Program-made: the position numbers and the translations under genes | Shown here: in pieces, positions 57,697 to 64,000 of the stretch | How positions within the stretch are numbered: position 1 is the stretch's first letter | Layout: each line of letters begins with the position of its first letter | DNA from: Hymenobacter lapidiphilus | Lineage (GTDB): Bacteria > Bacteroidota > Bacteroidia > Cytophagales > Hymenobacteraceae | Direction of reading: 5' to 3' | Assembly: GCF_013377885.1 (NCBI RefSeq) | Contig: NZ_JABKAU010000001.1 | Coordinates: forward strand, 124,001 to 188,000 | DNA length: 64,000 nt | Notes under the pieces: generated by a model | Seen by the model: only the letters and a program-made list of their open reading frames with translations | What the model was told of the DNA's origin: nothing | Databases searched by the model: none

Positions 57697-57972
57697 GGAT
57701 GTTGCTGATGTTGCCGATAGCGCAGATTCGTTCTGGGCTTCAGATGAAAAGATGATTTGATGATGCAGCTTCCTGACATGCCCTCCAGCTACTGAATTGT
57801 TGCATTGGCATAGAGGCAGGCAGGAACTAGTTCATCAAAACTACCCAAATATAGGAGGCCAGCCAATAAGACAGTCATCAGCCTACCCAACTGACTTTTT
57901 CCAACCAATCCACGTCATCCAAAACCCGGAAAGAACCCTCTGTATCGGCAACATCAGCAACATCTGTGATTA
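57690..57972. mobile_element. MITE-like element whose ends overlap a start and a stop codon
   Basis: Ends 57690-57719 and 57943-57972 are 30-base inverted repeats with one mismatch (TATCGGCAACATCAGCAACA..). The left end contains the GTG start of the gene at 57696 and the right end contains the stop codon of dapD. The 220 bases between hold no gene. The right end shares GCAACATCTGTGATT with the repeat before msrA. Confidence 0.7.
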
Positions 57973-58788
57973 GATGGCCACGTTGTGCTCGCGCAGGGCG
58001 TCGTTGAGGCTGGTTTTGAGGTCGGTGCTGGGTTTGCGCTGGCCGATGATGAGCGCGCAGGGCACCTGGTACTCGCCGGCCGCGAACTGCTTGGCCACCG
58101 TGCCCGGAATCACCACCGAGCGGGCCGGCACATGGCCCCGGTACTCCTTGGGCTCGGCGCCCGTTACATCAATAATGCGGGTGCTGCCCGTGATGGTAAC
58201 GCCGGCCCCGATGACGGCCTCGCGGCCCACAAAGCAGCCTTCTACCAAAATGCTGCGCGAACCCACGAAAGCACCGTCCTCGATAATAACCGGGGCGGCC
58301 TGCACAGGCTCCAGCACCCCACCGATGCCCACGCCACCGCTCAGGTGTACGCCGGCCCCTATCTGGGCGCAGGAGCCCACAGTGGCCCAGGTGTCTACCA
58401 TCGTGCCCTCACCTACCCAGGCGCCGATGTTCACATAGCTGGGCATCAGGATAACGCCCGAGGCGAGGTAGGCGCCGTAGCGGGCCACGGCGGGCGGCAC
58501 CACGCGCACGCCCTGCCCCTGGTAGTCGGTTTTGAGACGCATTTTGTCGCGAAATTCGAAGGGGCCGACTTCGATGGTTTCCATCTGGCGGACGGGGAAA
58601 TAAAGAATCACGGCCTTTTTCACCCAGTCGTTCACCAGCCAGCCGCCCTCGGCGTTGGGCTGGGCTACGCGCAGGCGGCCCTTGTCGAGCTCTTCGATAA
58701 CGTGCTCAATGGCTTGCAGCGTGGCAGGCTGCTGCAGCAGGCTCCGGTCGTTCCAGGCAGCTTCAATCAGTGGTTGCAGGTCGGTCAT
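57970..58788 (-). CDS. dapD: 2,3,4,5-tetrahydropyridine-2,6-dicarboxylate N-succinyltransferase
   Basis: A 272-residue acyltransferase of lysine/diaminopimelate synthesis. After an N-terminal helical domain, the left-handed beta-helix of hexapeptide repeats is visible (GAYLASGVILMPSYVNIGAW, GAFVGSRSILVEGCFVGREA), with the family text GEGTMVDTWATVGSCAQIG and the C-terminal CALIIGQRKPSTDLKTSLND. The ATG at 58788 gives the usual N terminus. Its stop codon lies in the MITE-like end, so the last codon or two may have come from the element. Confidence 0.95.
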   Translation of the reverse strand: MTDLQPLIEAAWNDRSLLQQPATLQAIEHVIEELDKGRLRVAQPNAEGGWLVNDWVKKAVILYFPVRQMETIEVGPFEFRDKMRLKTDYQGQGVRVVPPAVARYGAYLASGVILMPSYVNIGAWVGEGTMVDTWATVGSCAQIGAGVHLSGGVGIGGVLEPVQAAPVIIEDGAFVGSRSILVEGCFVGREAVIGAGVTITGSTRIIDVTGAEPKEYRGHVPARSVVIPGTVAKQFAAGEYQVPCALIIGQRKPSTDLKTSLNDALREHNVAI

Positions 58789-58931
58789 TGGGGTGTTGGT
58801 TGCTGGGGTTGATTTGAGGCTTAAAGGTAATGGATACCGGCTGAGGGCACGATTACACCGCTCGTAATTACACTCCACCGAAATTGAAACCCACCTTTGA
58901 AGAGCTAAAAAACCGCATCTTCGCCCCCGCT

Positions 58932-60167
58932 ATGCCGCCTACCATCACCATTCTACTGGCCTCCGCACTAAAGCCCCTCGATGATACGCGGATGCTGGGC
59001 AAGTTCGGGCGCACGCTGGCCCGGCGGCCCGGCACCCAGGTGCACGTAGCGGGCCGCGCTGCCCCCCGGCCACCCGATTTGCCGCCCAACCTGCAGGTAC
59101 ACGAGTTGCTGCATGGCTCCCGCCTGAGCCTGGCGCGGCTACGGGCGCAGTGGCGCTACTGGCAACTGCTGCAGAAGTTGCAACCGTCGGTGGTATTTGT
59201 GCATGCCCCCGAGCTGCTGCCTGCCACCGTGCTCTGGCAGTGGCTGGGCCGGGGCCGCCGCTTTGTATATGATGTGCGCGAAAACTACGCCCTCAACATC
59301 CGGACGCAGGCCGTGTACCCGCCCTGGGCGCGTGATGTGCTGGCCGGCCTGGTGCGCCGCCTCGAAACGCTGGCCGCCGCCCGCGCCACTGCCATACTGC
59401 TGGCCGAACGCAGCTACGCCGCCGAACTGCCCTTCGCGTCCGGGGCTTTGGTTTCCGATGCAGTGCCCACTACCGCCGGAGCCTCCACTCCTTTCCGCTC
59501 CAAAAACCACAAGCCAAAAACCACAAGCCAAAAACCTGTCATCCTTATTGAAAACAAGTACCAGCCTTATGATGCAGTGCCGGCCACCTGCCCGCGGCGG
59601 CTGCCCAACATTTCGGAGCCGCTGCTACTGGTGTATTCGGGCACCATTTCGGAGCTGAACGGGGTGTGGGAGGCATTACGGTTTGCGGCTCACCTGCGCA
59701 CGGTGTGGCCTCTGGCCCACCTGACCATTATTGGGGCATGCCAGCAGCCGGCGCTGCTGGCGCGGCTGCAAGCGGCCGTGGCCGCAACCAATGGGGCCGT
59801 TACGCTGGTGGGCGGGGCGGCGCTGGTACCCCACGCGGCCGTGGTGGCCGATCTGCGCCGCAGCCACCTGGGGCTGTTGCCCTACCGGCCGCACCCCAGC
59901 ACGGCCCGCTGCATACCCACCAAGCTGTTCGAGTACCTGGCCCTAGCCCTGCCGCTGGTGCTGCCACCCAACCCGCTCTGGCAGCCGCTGGCCGAAACTG
60001 CCGGTGCCGGTCTGGCCTTCGACTTTCAGCAGGCCACCTACCCGCCGGCCGCCGAACTGGCAGCAGGGTTGCAGGCGGGCGTATATTACCCGCAGGGTCC
60101 ACCGCCGCTGGCCTTTTGGGAGCCGGAAGCCAAAAAAATAGTGGCACTGCTGGATTCTATCGGGTAA
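58932..60167 (+). CDS. Glycosyltransferase, GT-B fold (GT4-like)
   Basis: A 411-residue sugar transferase. The N-terminal half has HVAGRAAPRPPDLPPNLQVH and RRFVYDVRENYALNIRT; the C-terminal nucleotide-sugar domain has LLLVYSGTISELNGVWEALR, LTIIGACQQPALLARL and the donor-binding text PSTARCIPTKLFEYLALALP (the Glu of EX7E type). The ATG at 58932 is used because the frame before it begins with TTG. A 7-bp-periodic repeat lies in the middle of the coding sequence. The acceptor is unknown. Confidence 0.85.
   Translation: MPPTITILLASALKPLDDTRMLGKFGRTLARRPGTQVHVAGRAAPRPPDLPPNLQVHELLHGSRLSLARLRAQWRYWQLLQKLQPSVVFVHAPELLPATVLWQWLGRGRRFVYDVRENYALNIRTQAVYPPWARDVLAGLVRRLETLAAARATAILLAERSYAAELPFASGALVSDAVPTTAGASTPFRSKNHKPKTTSQKPVILIENKYQPYDAVPATCPRRLPNISEPLLLVYSGTISELNGVWEALRFAAHLRTVWPLAHLTIIGACQQPALLARLQAAVAATNGAVTLVGGAALVPHAAVVADLRRSHLGLLPYRPHPSTARCIPTKLFEYLALALPLVLPPNPLWQPLAETAGAGLAFDFQQATYPPAAELAAGLQAGVYYPQGPPPLAFWEPEAKKIVALLDSIG
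59500..59536. repeat. 7-bp-periodic array inside the glycosyltransferase gene
   Basis: Heptamers CCAAAAA and CCACAAG alternate: CCAAAAA-CCACAAG-CCAAAAA-CCACAAG-CCAAAAA-CC. The array is in frame with the gene and encodes the polar stretch KNHKPKTTSQKP between the two domains, so it is tolerated as a linker. Confidence 0.8.
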
Positions 60168-60263
60168 CTACCGACCTTAGCAGCCCGTTTACGGAACCGG
60201 CACCGTTTTTCTTTACCTTCGGCGTCTGCTATATTTTGCACTGCTCCGCAAATCCCTCCCCCG

Positions 60264-61283
60264 ATGAACAACTCTCTCCGCAACTCTGAAATTGCCGGCG
60301 TCGGCCATTACGTGCCCGAGCGCGTGGTTACCAATGCCGACCTCATCACCCTGATGGATACCACCGACGAGTGGATACAGGAACGCACCGGCATCAAGGA
60401 GCGGCGCTGGTTCACCGAAGGCGTCGATACGACCTCCAATATGGGAGCTAAGGCGGCCCGCCGCGCCCTCGAAATGGCCGGCCTTGAGCCCGACGACGTG
60501 CAAATGATTGTGTTTGCCACGCTTTCGCCCGACTATTTCTTTCCCGGCTCGGGCGTACTACTGCAGCGCGAGCTGGGCATCAAGGCGCCCGTTCCGGCCT
60601 TTGATGTGCGCAACCAGTGCTCGGGCTTCGTGTACGCGCTGAGCATGGCCGACCAGTTCATCAAAACCGGCATGTACGACAACGTGCTGGTGGTAGGCTC
60701 CGAAATTCACTCTTCGGGCCTCGATATCAGCACCCGCGGCCGGGCCGTGTCGGTTATTTTTGGTGATGGCGCCGGAGCCGTGGTCATGCGCCCCTGCACC
60801 CGCGAGGGCCATGGCGTGCTGAGCACCCACCTGCATTCGCAGGGCGAACATGCCGAGGAGCTGATTGTGAAGGAGCCCAGCTCGAACCGCCAGGACCGGA
60901 CCGCGTTTATCCAGAACCTGGAGAATGAAGTTGAGCTCTACCCCATCATGAACGGCCAGAACGTGTTCAAGCATGCCGTGGTACGCTTCCCGCAGGTGAT
61001 CAAGGAGGCGCTGGATGCCAACGGCTACCAGCCCCAGGACCTCGATATGCTCATTCCGCACCAGGCCAACTTGCGCATCACCCAGTACGTGCAGCAGAAA
61101 ATGGGTCTCCCGGACGACAAGATATTCAGCAACATCCAGCGTTACGGCAACACCACTGCCGCCTCCGTGCCCATTGCCCTGAGCGAAGCCGTGCAGGAAG
61201 GCCGCATCAAGCGCGGCGACCTGGTGTGCCTGGCCGCCTTCGGGTCGGGCTTCACCTGGGCCTCGGCGCTCATTAAGTGGTAG
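60264..61283 (+). CDS. fabH: 3-oxoacyl-ACP synthase III family protein
   Basis: A 339-residue thiolase-fold condensing enzyme that starts fatty-acid chains. The catalytic Cys is C119 in VRNQCSGFVYAL, the His is in MLIPHQANLRITQ and the Asn in RYGNTTAASVP. The length and start (NSEIAGVGHYVPERVVTNAD) match FabH. It could also be a relative acting in a secondary pathway. Confidence 0.93.
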   Translation: MNNSLRNSEIAGVGHYVPERVVTNADLITLMDTTDEWIQERTGIKERRWFTEGVDTTSNMGAKAARRALEMAGLEPDDVQMIVFATLSPDYFFPGSGVLLQRELGIKAPVPAFDVRNQCSGFVYALSMADQFIKTGMYDNVLVVGSEIHSSGLDISTRGRAVSVIFGDGAGAVVMRPCTREGHGVLSTHLHSQGEHAEELIVKEPSSNRQDRTAFIQNLENEVELYPIMNGQNVFKHAVVRFPQVIKEALDANGYQPQDLDMLIPHQANLRITQYVQQKMGLPDDKIFSNIQRYGNTTAASVPIALSEAVQEGRIKRGDLVCLAAFGSGFTWASALIKW

Positions 61284-61305
61284 ATTCCAGAGTGAAGTAA
61301 AATCT

Positions 61306-61375
61306 AAAAAGCCAAAGGGTAGAAGCCCGCTACTTCGGTTGAAGCAGCGCAACTGGCTTCGCACTTTGGCTTTTT
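61306..61375 (+). terminator. Terminator of fabH
   Basis: Outer stem AAAAAGCCAAAG/CTTTGGCTTTTT (61306-61317 with 61364-61375) and an inner AGAAGCC/GGCTTC pairing. The T-run at the end is part of the stem. Confidence 0.8.
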
Positions 61376-61377
61376 AT

Positions 61378-61398
61378 CTTTGACTTTTGACCTTCAAC
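61378..61398. repeat. Short 7-bp-periodic run before the DtxR-type gene
   Basis: CTTTGAC-TTTTGAC-CTTCAAC, three heptamers, ending 4 bases before the ATG at 61403. Weak because it is short; listed because of the same period at 1651, 20006 and 59500. Confidence 0.4.
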
Positions 61399-61402
61399 AC
61401 GC

Positions 61403-62062
61403 ATGCCGAGCTTCACTGAGGAAAACTATCTGAAAGCCGTTTACAAACTCTCGGAGTTTCAGCCGGGTACGGAAGTGAGCACCAACAGCGTAGCCGAGGA
61501 GCTACTTACCCGGCCCGCTTCGGTAACTGATATGCTGCGGCGCCTCGGCGAGAAGGGCCTCGTCAACTACACCCGCTACCGGGGCGTCACGCTCACCGAG
61601 GCCGGGCGGCGGGTGGCGCTGGCCACCATCCGCAAGCACCGCTTATGGGAAGTGTTTCTGGTTCAGCACTTCGGATTTCACTGGGATGAAGTGCACGATG
61701 TGGCCGAGCAGATGGAGCACATCGACTCCGAGCTGCTGGTGCGCCGCCTCGACGAGTTCCTGGGCTTCCCGCAGCTCGACCCCCACGGCGACCCCATCCC
61801 GACGGCCGACGGCGTGTTGCACCGCCCCGAGCACCGCCTGCTGGCCGATCTGCGCCCCGGCGAGCAGGGCCGCGTGGTATCCGTCCGGAACACCTCCGCC
61901 CCCTTCCTGCAGTACCTCGACAAGGTGGGTGTGGGCCTAGGCACCCATATTGAAGTACTGGATAAAGCCTTGTTTGATAATTCCCTGGAAATCAAAATAA
62001 ACCAGGAAGTAGTCAAGCTAATTTCGGCCGAGGTAAGCCGCAACCTGATGCTGACGGATTGA
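61403..62062 (+). CDS. DtxR/MntR-type metal-dependent transcriptional repressor
   Basis: A 219-residue regulator. Winged-helix DNA-binding domain: ENYLKAVYKLSEFQPGTEVS, TRPASVTDMLRRLGEKGLVN and YRGVTLTEAGRRVAL. The dimer/metal domain has HRLWEVFLVQHFGFHWDEVH and VAEQMEHIDSELLVRRLDE, with the usual His/Glu/Cys-like metal ligands (His and Glu are seen). The C-terminal FeoA/SH3-like domain (QGRVVSVRNTSAPFLQYLDK) is present. It senses iron or manganese; which one is not determined. Confidence 0.93.
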   Translation: MPSFTEENYLKAVYKLSEFQPGTEVSTNSVAEELLTRPASVTDMLRRLGEKGLVNYTRYRGVTLTEAGRRVALATIRKHRLWEVFLVQHFGFHWDEVHDVAEQMEHIDSELLVRRLDEFLGFPQLDPHGDPIPTADGVLHRPEHRLLADLRPGEQGRVVSVRNTSAPFLQYLDKVGVGLGTHIEVLDKALFDNSLEIKINQEVVKLISAEVSRNLMLTD

Positions 62063-62073
62063 CGTTGACAGTC

Positions 62074-62178
62074 GAAGAACTGTCCTTCTGACGAAGAAGG
62101 AATCTAGGGTAAGGACATAGGACGATTCTGTTCAATAACCTGCCCCGGATTCCTCATTCGTCGGAAGGACAGTTCTTC
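62074..62178. repeat. Inverted-repeat element between the DtxR-type gene and mnmE
   Basis: Ends 62074-62104 and 62148-62178 are 31-base inverted repeats (GAAGAACTGTCCTTC..) with about three mismatches. It can form a long hairpin and end transcription of the regulator. MITE- or REP-like. Confidence 0.7.
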
Positions 62179-62204
62179 AACTTTATGGCCGAGGCTCCCT
62201 GCCG

Positions 62205-62212
62205 TACCTTTG
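62205..62212 (+). promoter_or_regulatory. Bacteroidota-type -7 box (TACCTTTG) inside the nominal start of mnmE
   Basis: Exact TAnnTTTG, with a TTTA at 62182-62185 about 20 bases upstream as a possible -33 box. Transcription should begin near 62219, so the ATG at 62185 would not be on the mRNA. Confidence 0.6.
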
Positions 62213-62235
62213 CGGCCCTATCACACCCAACCGCC

Positions 62236-63627
62236 GTGGCCGCCAACCTGCCCCTCTCCCTTTCCGATACTATCGTTGCCCTGTCCACGCCGCCCGGCGC
62301 CGGGGCCATTGCCCTGGTGCGCCTTTCGGGGCCCCGTGCCATTGCCATCACCGATGAGGTGTTTGCCGGCAAGCGCCTAGCCGAGCAGCCCGGCCACACG
62401 CTGCACTACGGAACGCTGCGCGACGACGCGCAGATTCTGGATGAAGTCGTTGTGTCGCTTTACCGCGGCCCCAACTCCTACACCCGCGAAGACGTGGTGG
62501 AAATCAGCACCCACGGCTCCGACTACATCGTGCGGCAGGTGCTGGCGCTGCTGCTGCGCCACGGTGCCCGCCTGGCCGAAGCCGGCGAGTTCACCAAGCG
62601 CGCCTTTCTGCATGGCGCCCTCGACCTGGCCCAGGCCGAAGCCGTAGCCGACCTGATTGCCGCCGACTCGGCCCTGAGCCACCAGGTGGCGCTGCGCCAG
62701 ATGCGGGGTGGCTTCTCGCGCGAGCTACGGGAGCTGCGCGGCCAGTTGGTGCATTTCGCAGCGTTACTGGAACTGGAGCTGGATTTTGGGGAAGAAGACG
62801 TAGAGTTTGCCGACCGGACCGGGCTCGTAGTGCTACTGCAGGAAGTGCAGGCGCTGGTGCGCCGGCTGCTGCGCTCCTTCGAACTGGGCAACGTCATCAA
62901 AAACGGCGTGACCACCGTTATTGCAGGCCGGCCCAACGCTGGCAAAAGTACCCTGCTCAACGCCCTGCTCAACGAAGACCGGGCCATCGTATCGGAGGTA
63001 GCCGGCACCACCCGCGACCTGATAGAAGACGAGGTGAGCATCGAGGGTATTCGCTTCCGGTTCGTGGATACGGCTGGCCTGCGCGACACCACCGATGTGG
63101 TGGAAGCCCTGGGCGTGGAGCGCACTCGCCAGCGGGTGCAGCAGGCCGCGCTGGTTGTGTATCTGTTTGATCTTTCGACTACTTCAATTACTGAACTTCA
63201 AGCGGAAATTGAAGCGCTAAACCTACCTGCTGGTGTGGGCGTGCTGGCCGTGGGCAACAAGCTCGACCTGGCTTCCGAAGCCCAGGCCGCTCCCTTCCGG
63301 GCCCGGCCCGATACGCTGCTGCTGGCGGCTGGCCAGGGTGTTGGCATCGAGGAGTTGCGCGCCGCGCTGCTGGCCCGCGTCCGCCTCGACGGCCTCGACC
63401 AGACCGGGGCCAGCACCATCGTCACCAACCTGCGCCACGCCCGCAGCCTGGAGCAGGCCGACCGCCACCTCGACGCCGTACTGGTGGGCCTGAGTACCGG
63501 CGGCGGCACCGAGCTGCTGGCCGCCGACCTGCGCCATGCCCTGGGGGCGCTGGGCCAGATAACCGGCGAAATCAGCTCCGACGACCTGCTCACCAGCATC
63601 TTCACCCAGTTCTGCATCGGCAAGTAG
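62236..63627 (+). CDS. mnmE: tRNA modification GTPase MnmE (TrmE)
   Basis: A 463-residue GTPase that, with MnmG, modifies the wobble uridine of tRNAs. The N-terminal tetrahydrofolate-binding domain starts with DTIVALSTPPGAGAIALVRL; the G domain has GRPNAGKSTLLNALL (G1), EVAGTTRDLIEDEV (G2), DTAGLRD (G3) and GNKLD (G4); the C terminus ends FCIGK, the catalytic-Cys motif. I use the GTG at 62236: the frame is open from an ATG at 62185, but the promoter box at 62205 lies behind that ATG. The result has the usual length. Confidence 0.93.
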   Translation: MAANLPLSLSDTIVALSTPPGAGAIALVRLSGPRAIAITDEVFAGKRLAEQPGHTLHYGTLRDDAQILDEVVVSLYRGPNSYTREDVVEISTHGSDYIVRQVLALLLRHGARLAEAGEFTKRAFLHGALDLAQAEAVADLIAADSALSHQVALRQMRGGFSRELRELRGQLVHFAALLELELDFGEEDVEFADRTGLVVLLQEVQALVRRLLRSFELGNVIKNGVTTVIAGRPNAGKSTLLNALLNEDRAIVSEVAGTTRDLIEDEVSIEGIRFRFVDTAGLRDTTDVVEALGVERTRQRVQQAALVVYLFDLSTTSITELQAEIEALNLPAGVGVLAVGNKLDLASEAQAAPFRARPDTLLLAAGQGVGIEELRAALLARVRLDGLDQTGASTIVTNLRHARSLEQADRHLDAVLVGLSTGGGTELLAADLRHALGALGQITGEISSDDLLTSIFTQFCIGK

Positions 63628-63638
63628 GAGCTGCGGGC

Positions 63639-64000
63639 CTAGCGGTGCTCCTGATACGTGTTGGCCGGCGCGGCCTGCAGCAGCTCTTGGCGGGCATCGG
63701 GCGGCAGCGGCGCACTACGGGCCAGTTGCAACGCCTCGGCTAGTTGCGCCTCGTTCCGGATGCCGAGTATGGCGGCCGTTACACCTGGCGTATCGAGCAC
63801 GAAGCGCCCGGCCACCTCGGCGGGCGGGCGCTGCAGGCGCTTTGCCACAGCGGCCACGGCAGCAGCTACCGCCTGAACGGTCCCGGCCGGATGGCCCAGG
63901 TACTCGCGGGCAGGCTTGCCGGCCAGCAGGCCTTGGGCCAGCGCCCCACGGGCCAGCACACCTACCCCATGGGCATCCAGTTGAGGCAGCACGGCTTCCA
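63639..64000 (-). CDS. Aldo/keto reductase, 3' part (runs out of the window)
   Basis: The last 119 or so residues of a reductase, its 5' end beyond the right window edge. LDAHGVGVLARGALAQGLLA, FVLDTPGVTAAILGIRNEAQ and LAEALQLARSAPLPPDARQE are the C-terminal text of AKR-family proteins (cofactor-binding GI(R/K)N). The catalytic residues lie outside the window. It is convergent with mnmE, 11 bases apart. Confidence 0.8.
   Translation of the reverse strand, partial: EAVLPQLDAHGVGVLARGALAQGLLAGKPAREYLGHPAGTVQAVAAAVAAVAKRLQRPPAEVAGRFVLDTPGVTAAILGIRNEAQLAEALQLARSAPLPPDARQELLQAAPANTYQEHR

Overview
The window looks like a chromosome segment of a high-GC Bacteroidota bacterium, most likely Hymenobacter or a close relative in the Cytophagales. 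Reasons: type IX secretion (T9SS) cargo with both sorting-domain types (13798-15300 and 15741-18464); typical Bacteroidota families (DUF4199, YbiT-like ABC-F with a degenerate second ATPase site); promoters of the TAnnTTTG type; few Shine-Dalgarno sites; and many lipoproteins. No rRNA, tRNA or CRISPR array was seen.

Layout. (1) 1-2216: a gene-free GC-rich stretch, then a phage-type lysis cassette (M15 endolysin, one-TM coiled-coil protein, two-TM holin-like protein, small basic protein). (2) 2306-11364: a serine hydrolase, then an RNA-repair island: two RlaP-like nucleotidyltransferases, a HigBA-type toxin-antitoxin pair, Pnkp, an unknown gene on the opposite strand, and Hen1. (3) 11723-18464: aldo/keto reductase, secreted nuclease and two large T9SS cargo proteins, with a decayed umuC fragment between them. 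(4) 18674-20572: umuDC, separated by an unusual 7-bp-periodic AGCT array. (5) 21700-26832: a nuclease pseudogene with a hexanucleotide microsatellite, then three AT-richer envelope genes (alpha/beta-hydrolase lipoprotein, M19-like dipeptidase lipoprotein, coiled-coil plus beta-barrel protein). (6) 27079-38297: a defence island with a complete type I restriction-modification system (hsdM-hsdS-hsdR), a tightly linked AT-rich pair (unknown protein plus SF1 helicase) and a convergent pair of an unknown cysteine-containing protein and a DUF488 protein. (7) 38412-42765: a phage early region with a CI-like S24 repressor facing a leftward operon. This includes a replication gene whose coding sequence carries a phased array of GGGCAnnnnTGCCC palindromes next to an AT-rich stretch, an arrangement like the lambda O/ori. 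(8) 43197-64000: mostly core genes (mtgA, Lon-N protein, phosphoesterase, lipid kinase, M48 protease, L,D-transpeptidase-like, ABC-F, hbd, msrA, dapD, glycosyltransferase, fabH, DtxR-type regulator, mnmE), separated by very long perfect hairpin terminators and MITE-like inverted repeats.

How it fits together. The left 43 kb is an accessory region for genome and RNA defence: restriction, RNA repair, toxin-antitoxin, SOS mutagenesis and phage remnants. Several parts are AT-richer than the host background (9355-9906, 21907-26832, the two HsdS recognition domains, 33841-36946), which suggests recent acquisition. The right 21 kb is the housekeeping backbone. The most interesting objects are the RNA-repair island, the lambda-like origin inside a replication gene, the unassigned protein-helicase pair, and a family of degenerate 7-bp tandem arrays seen at four places.
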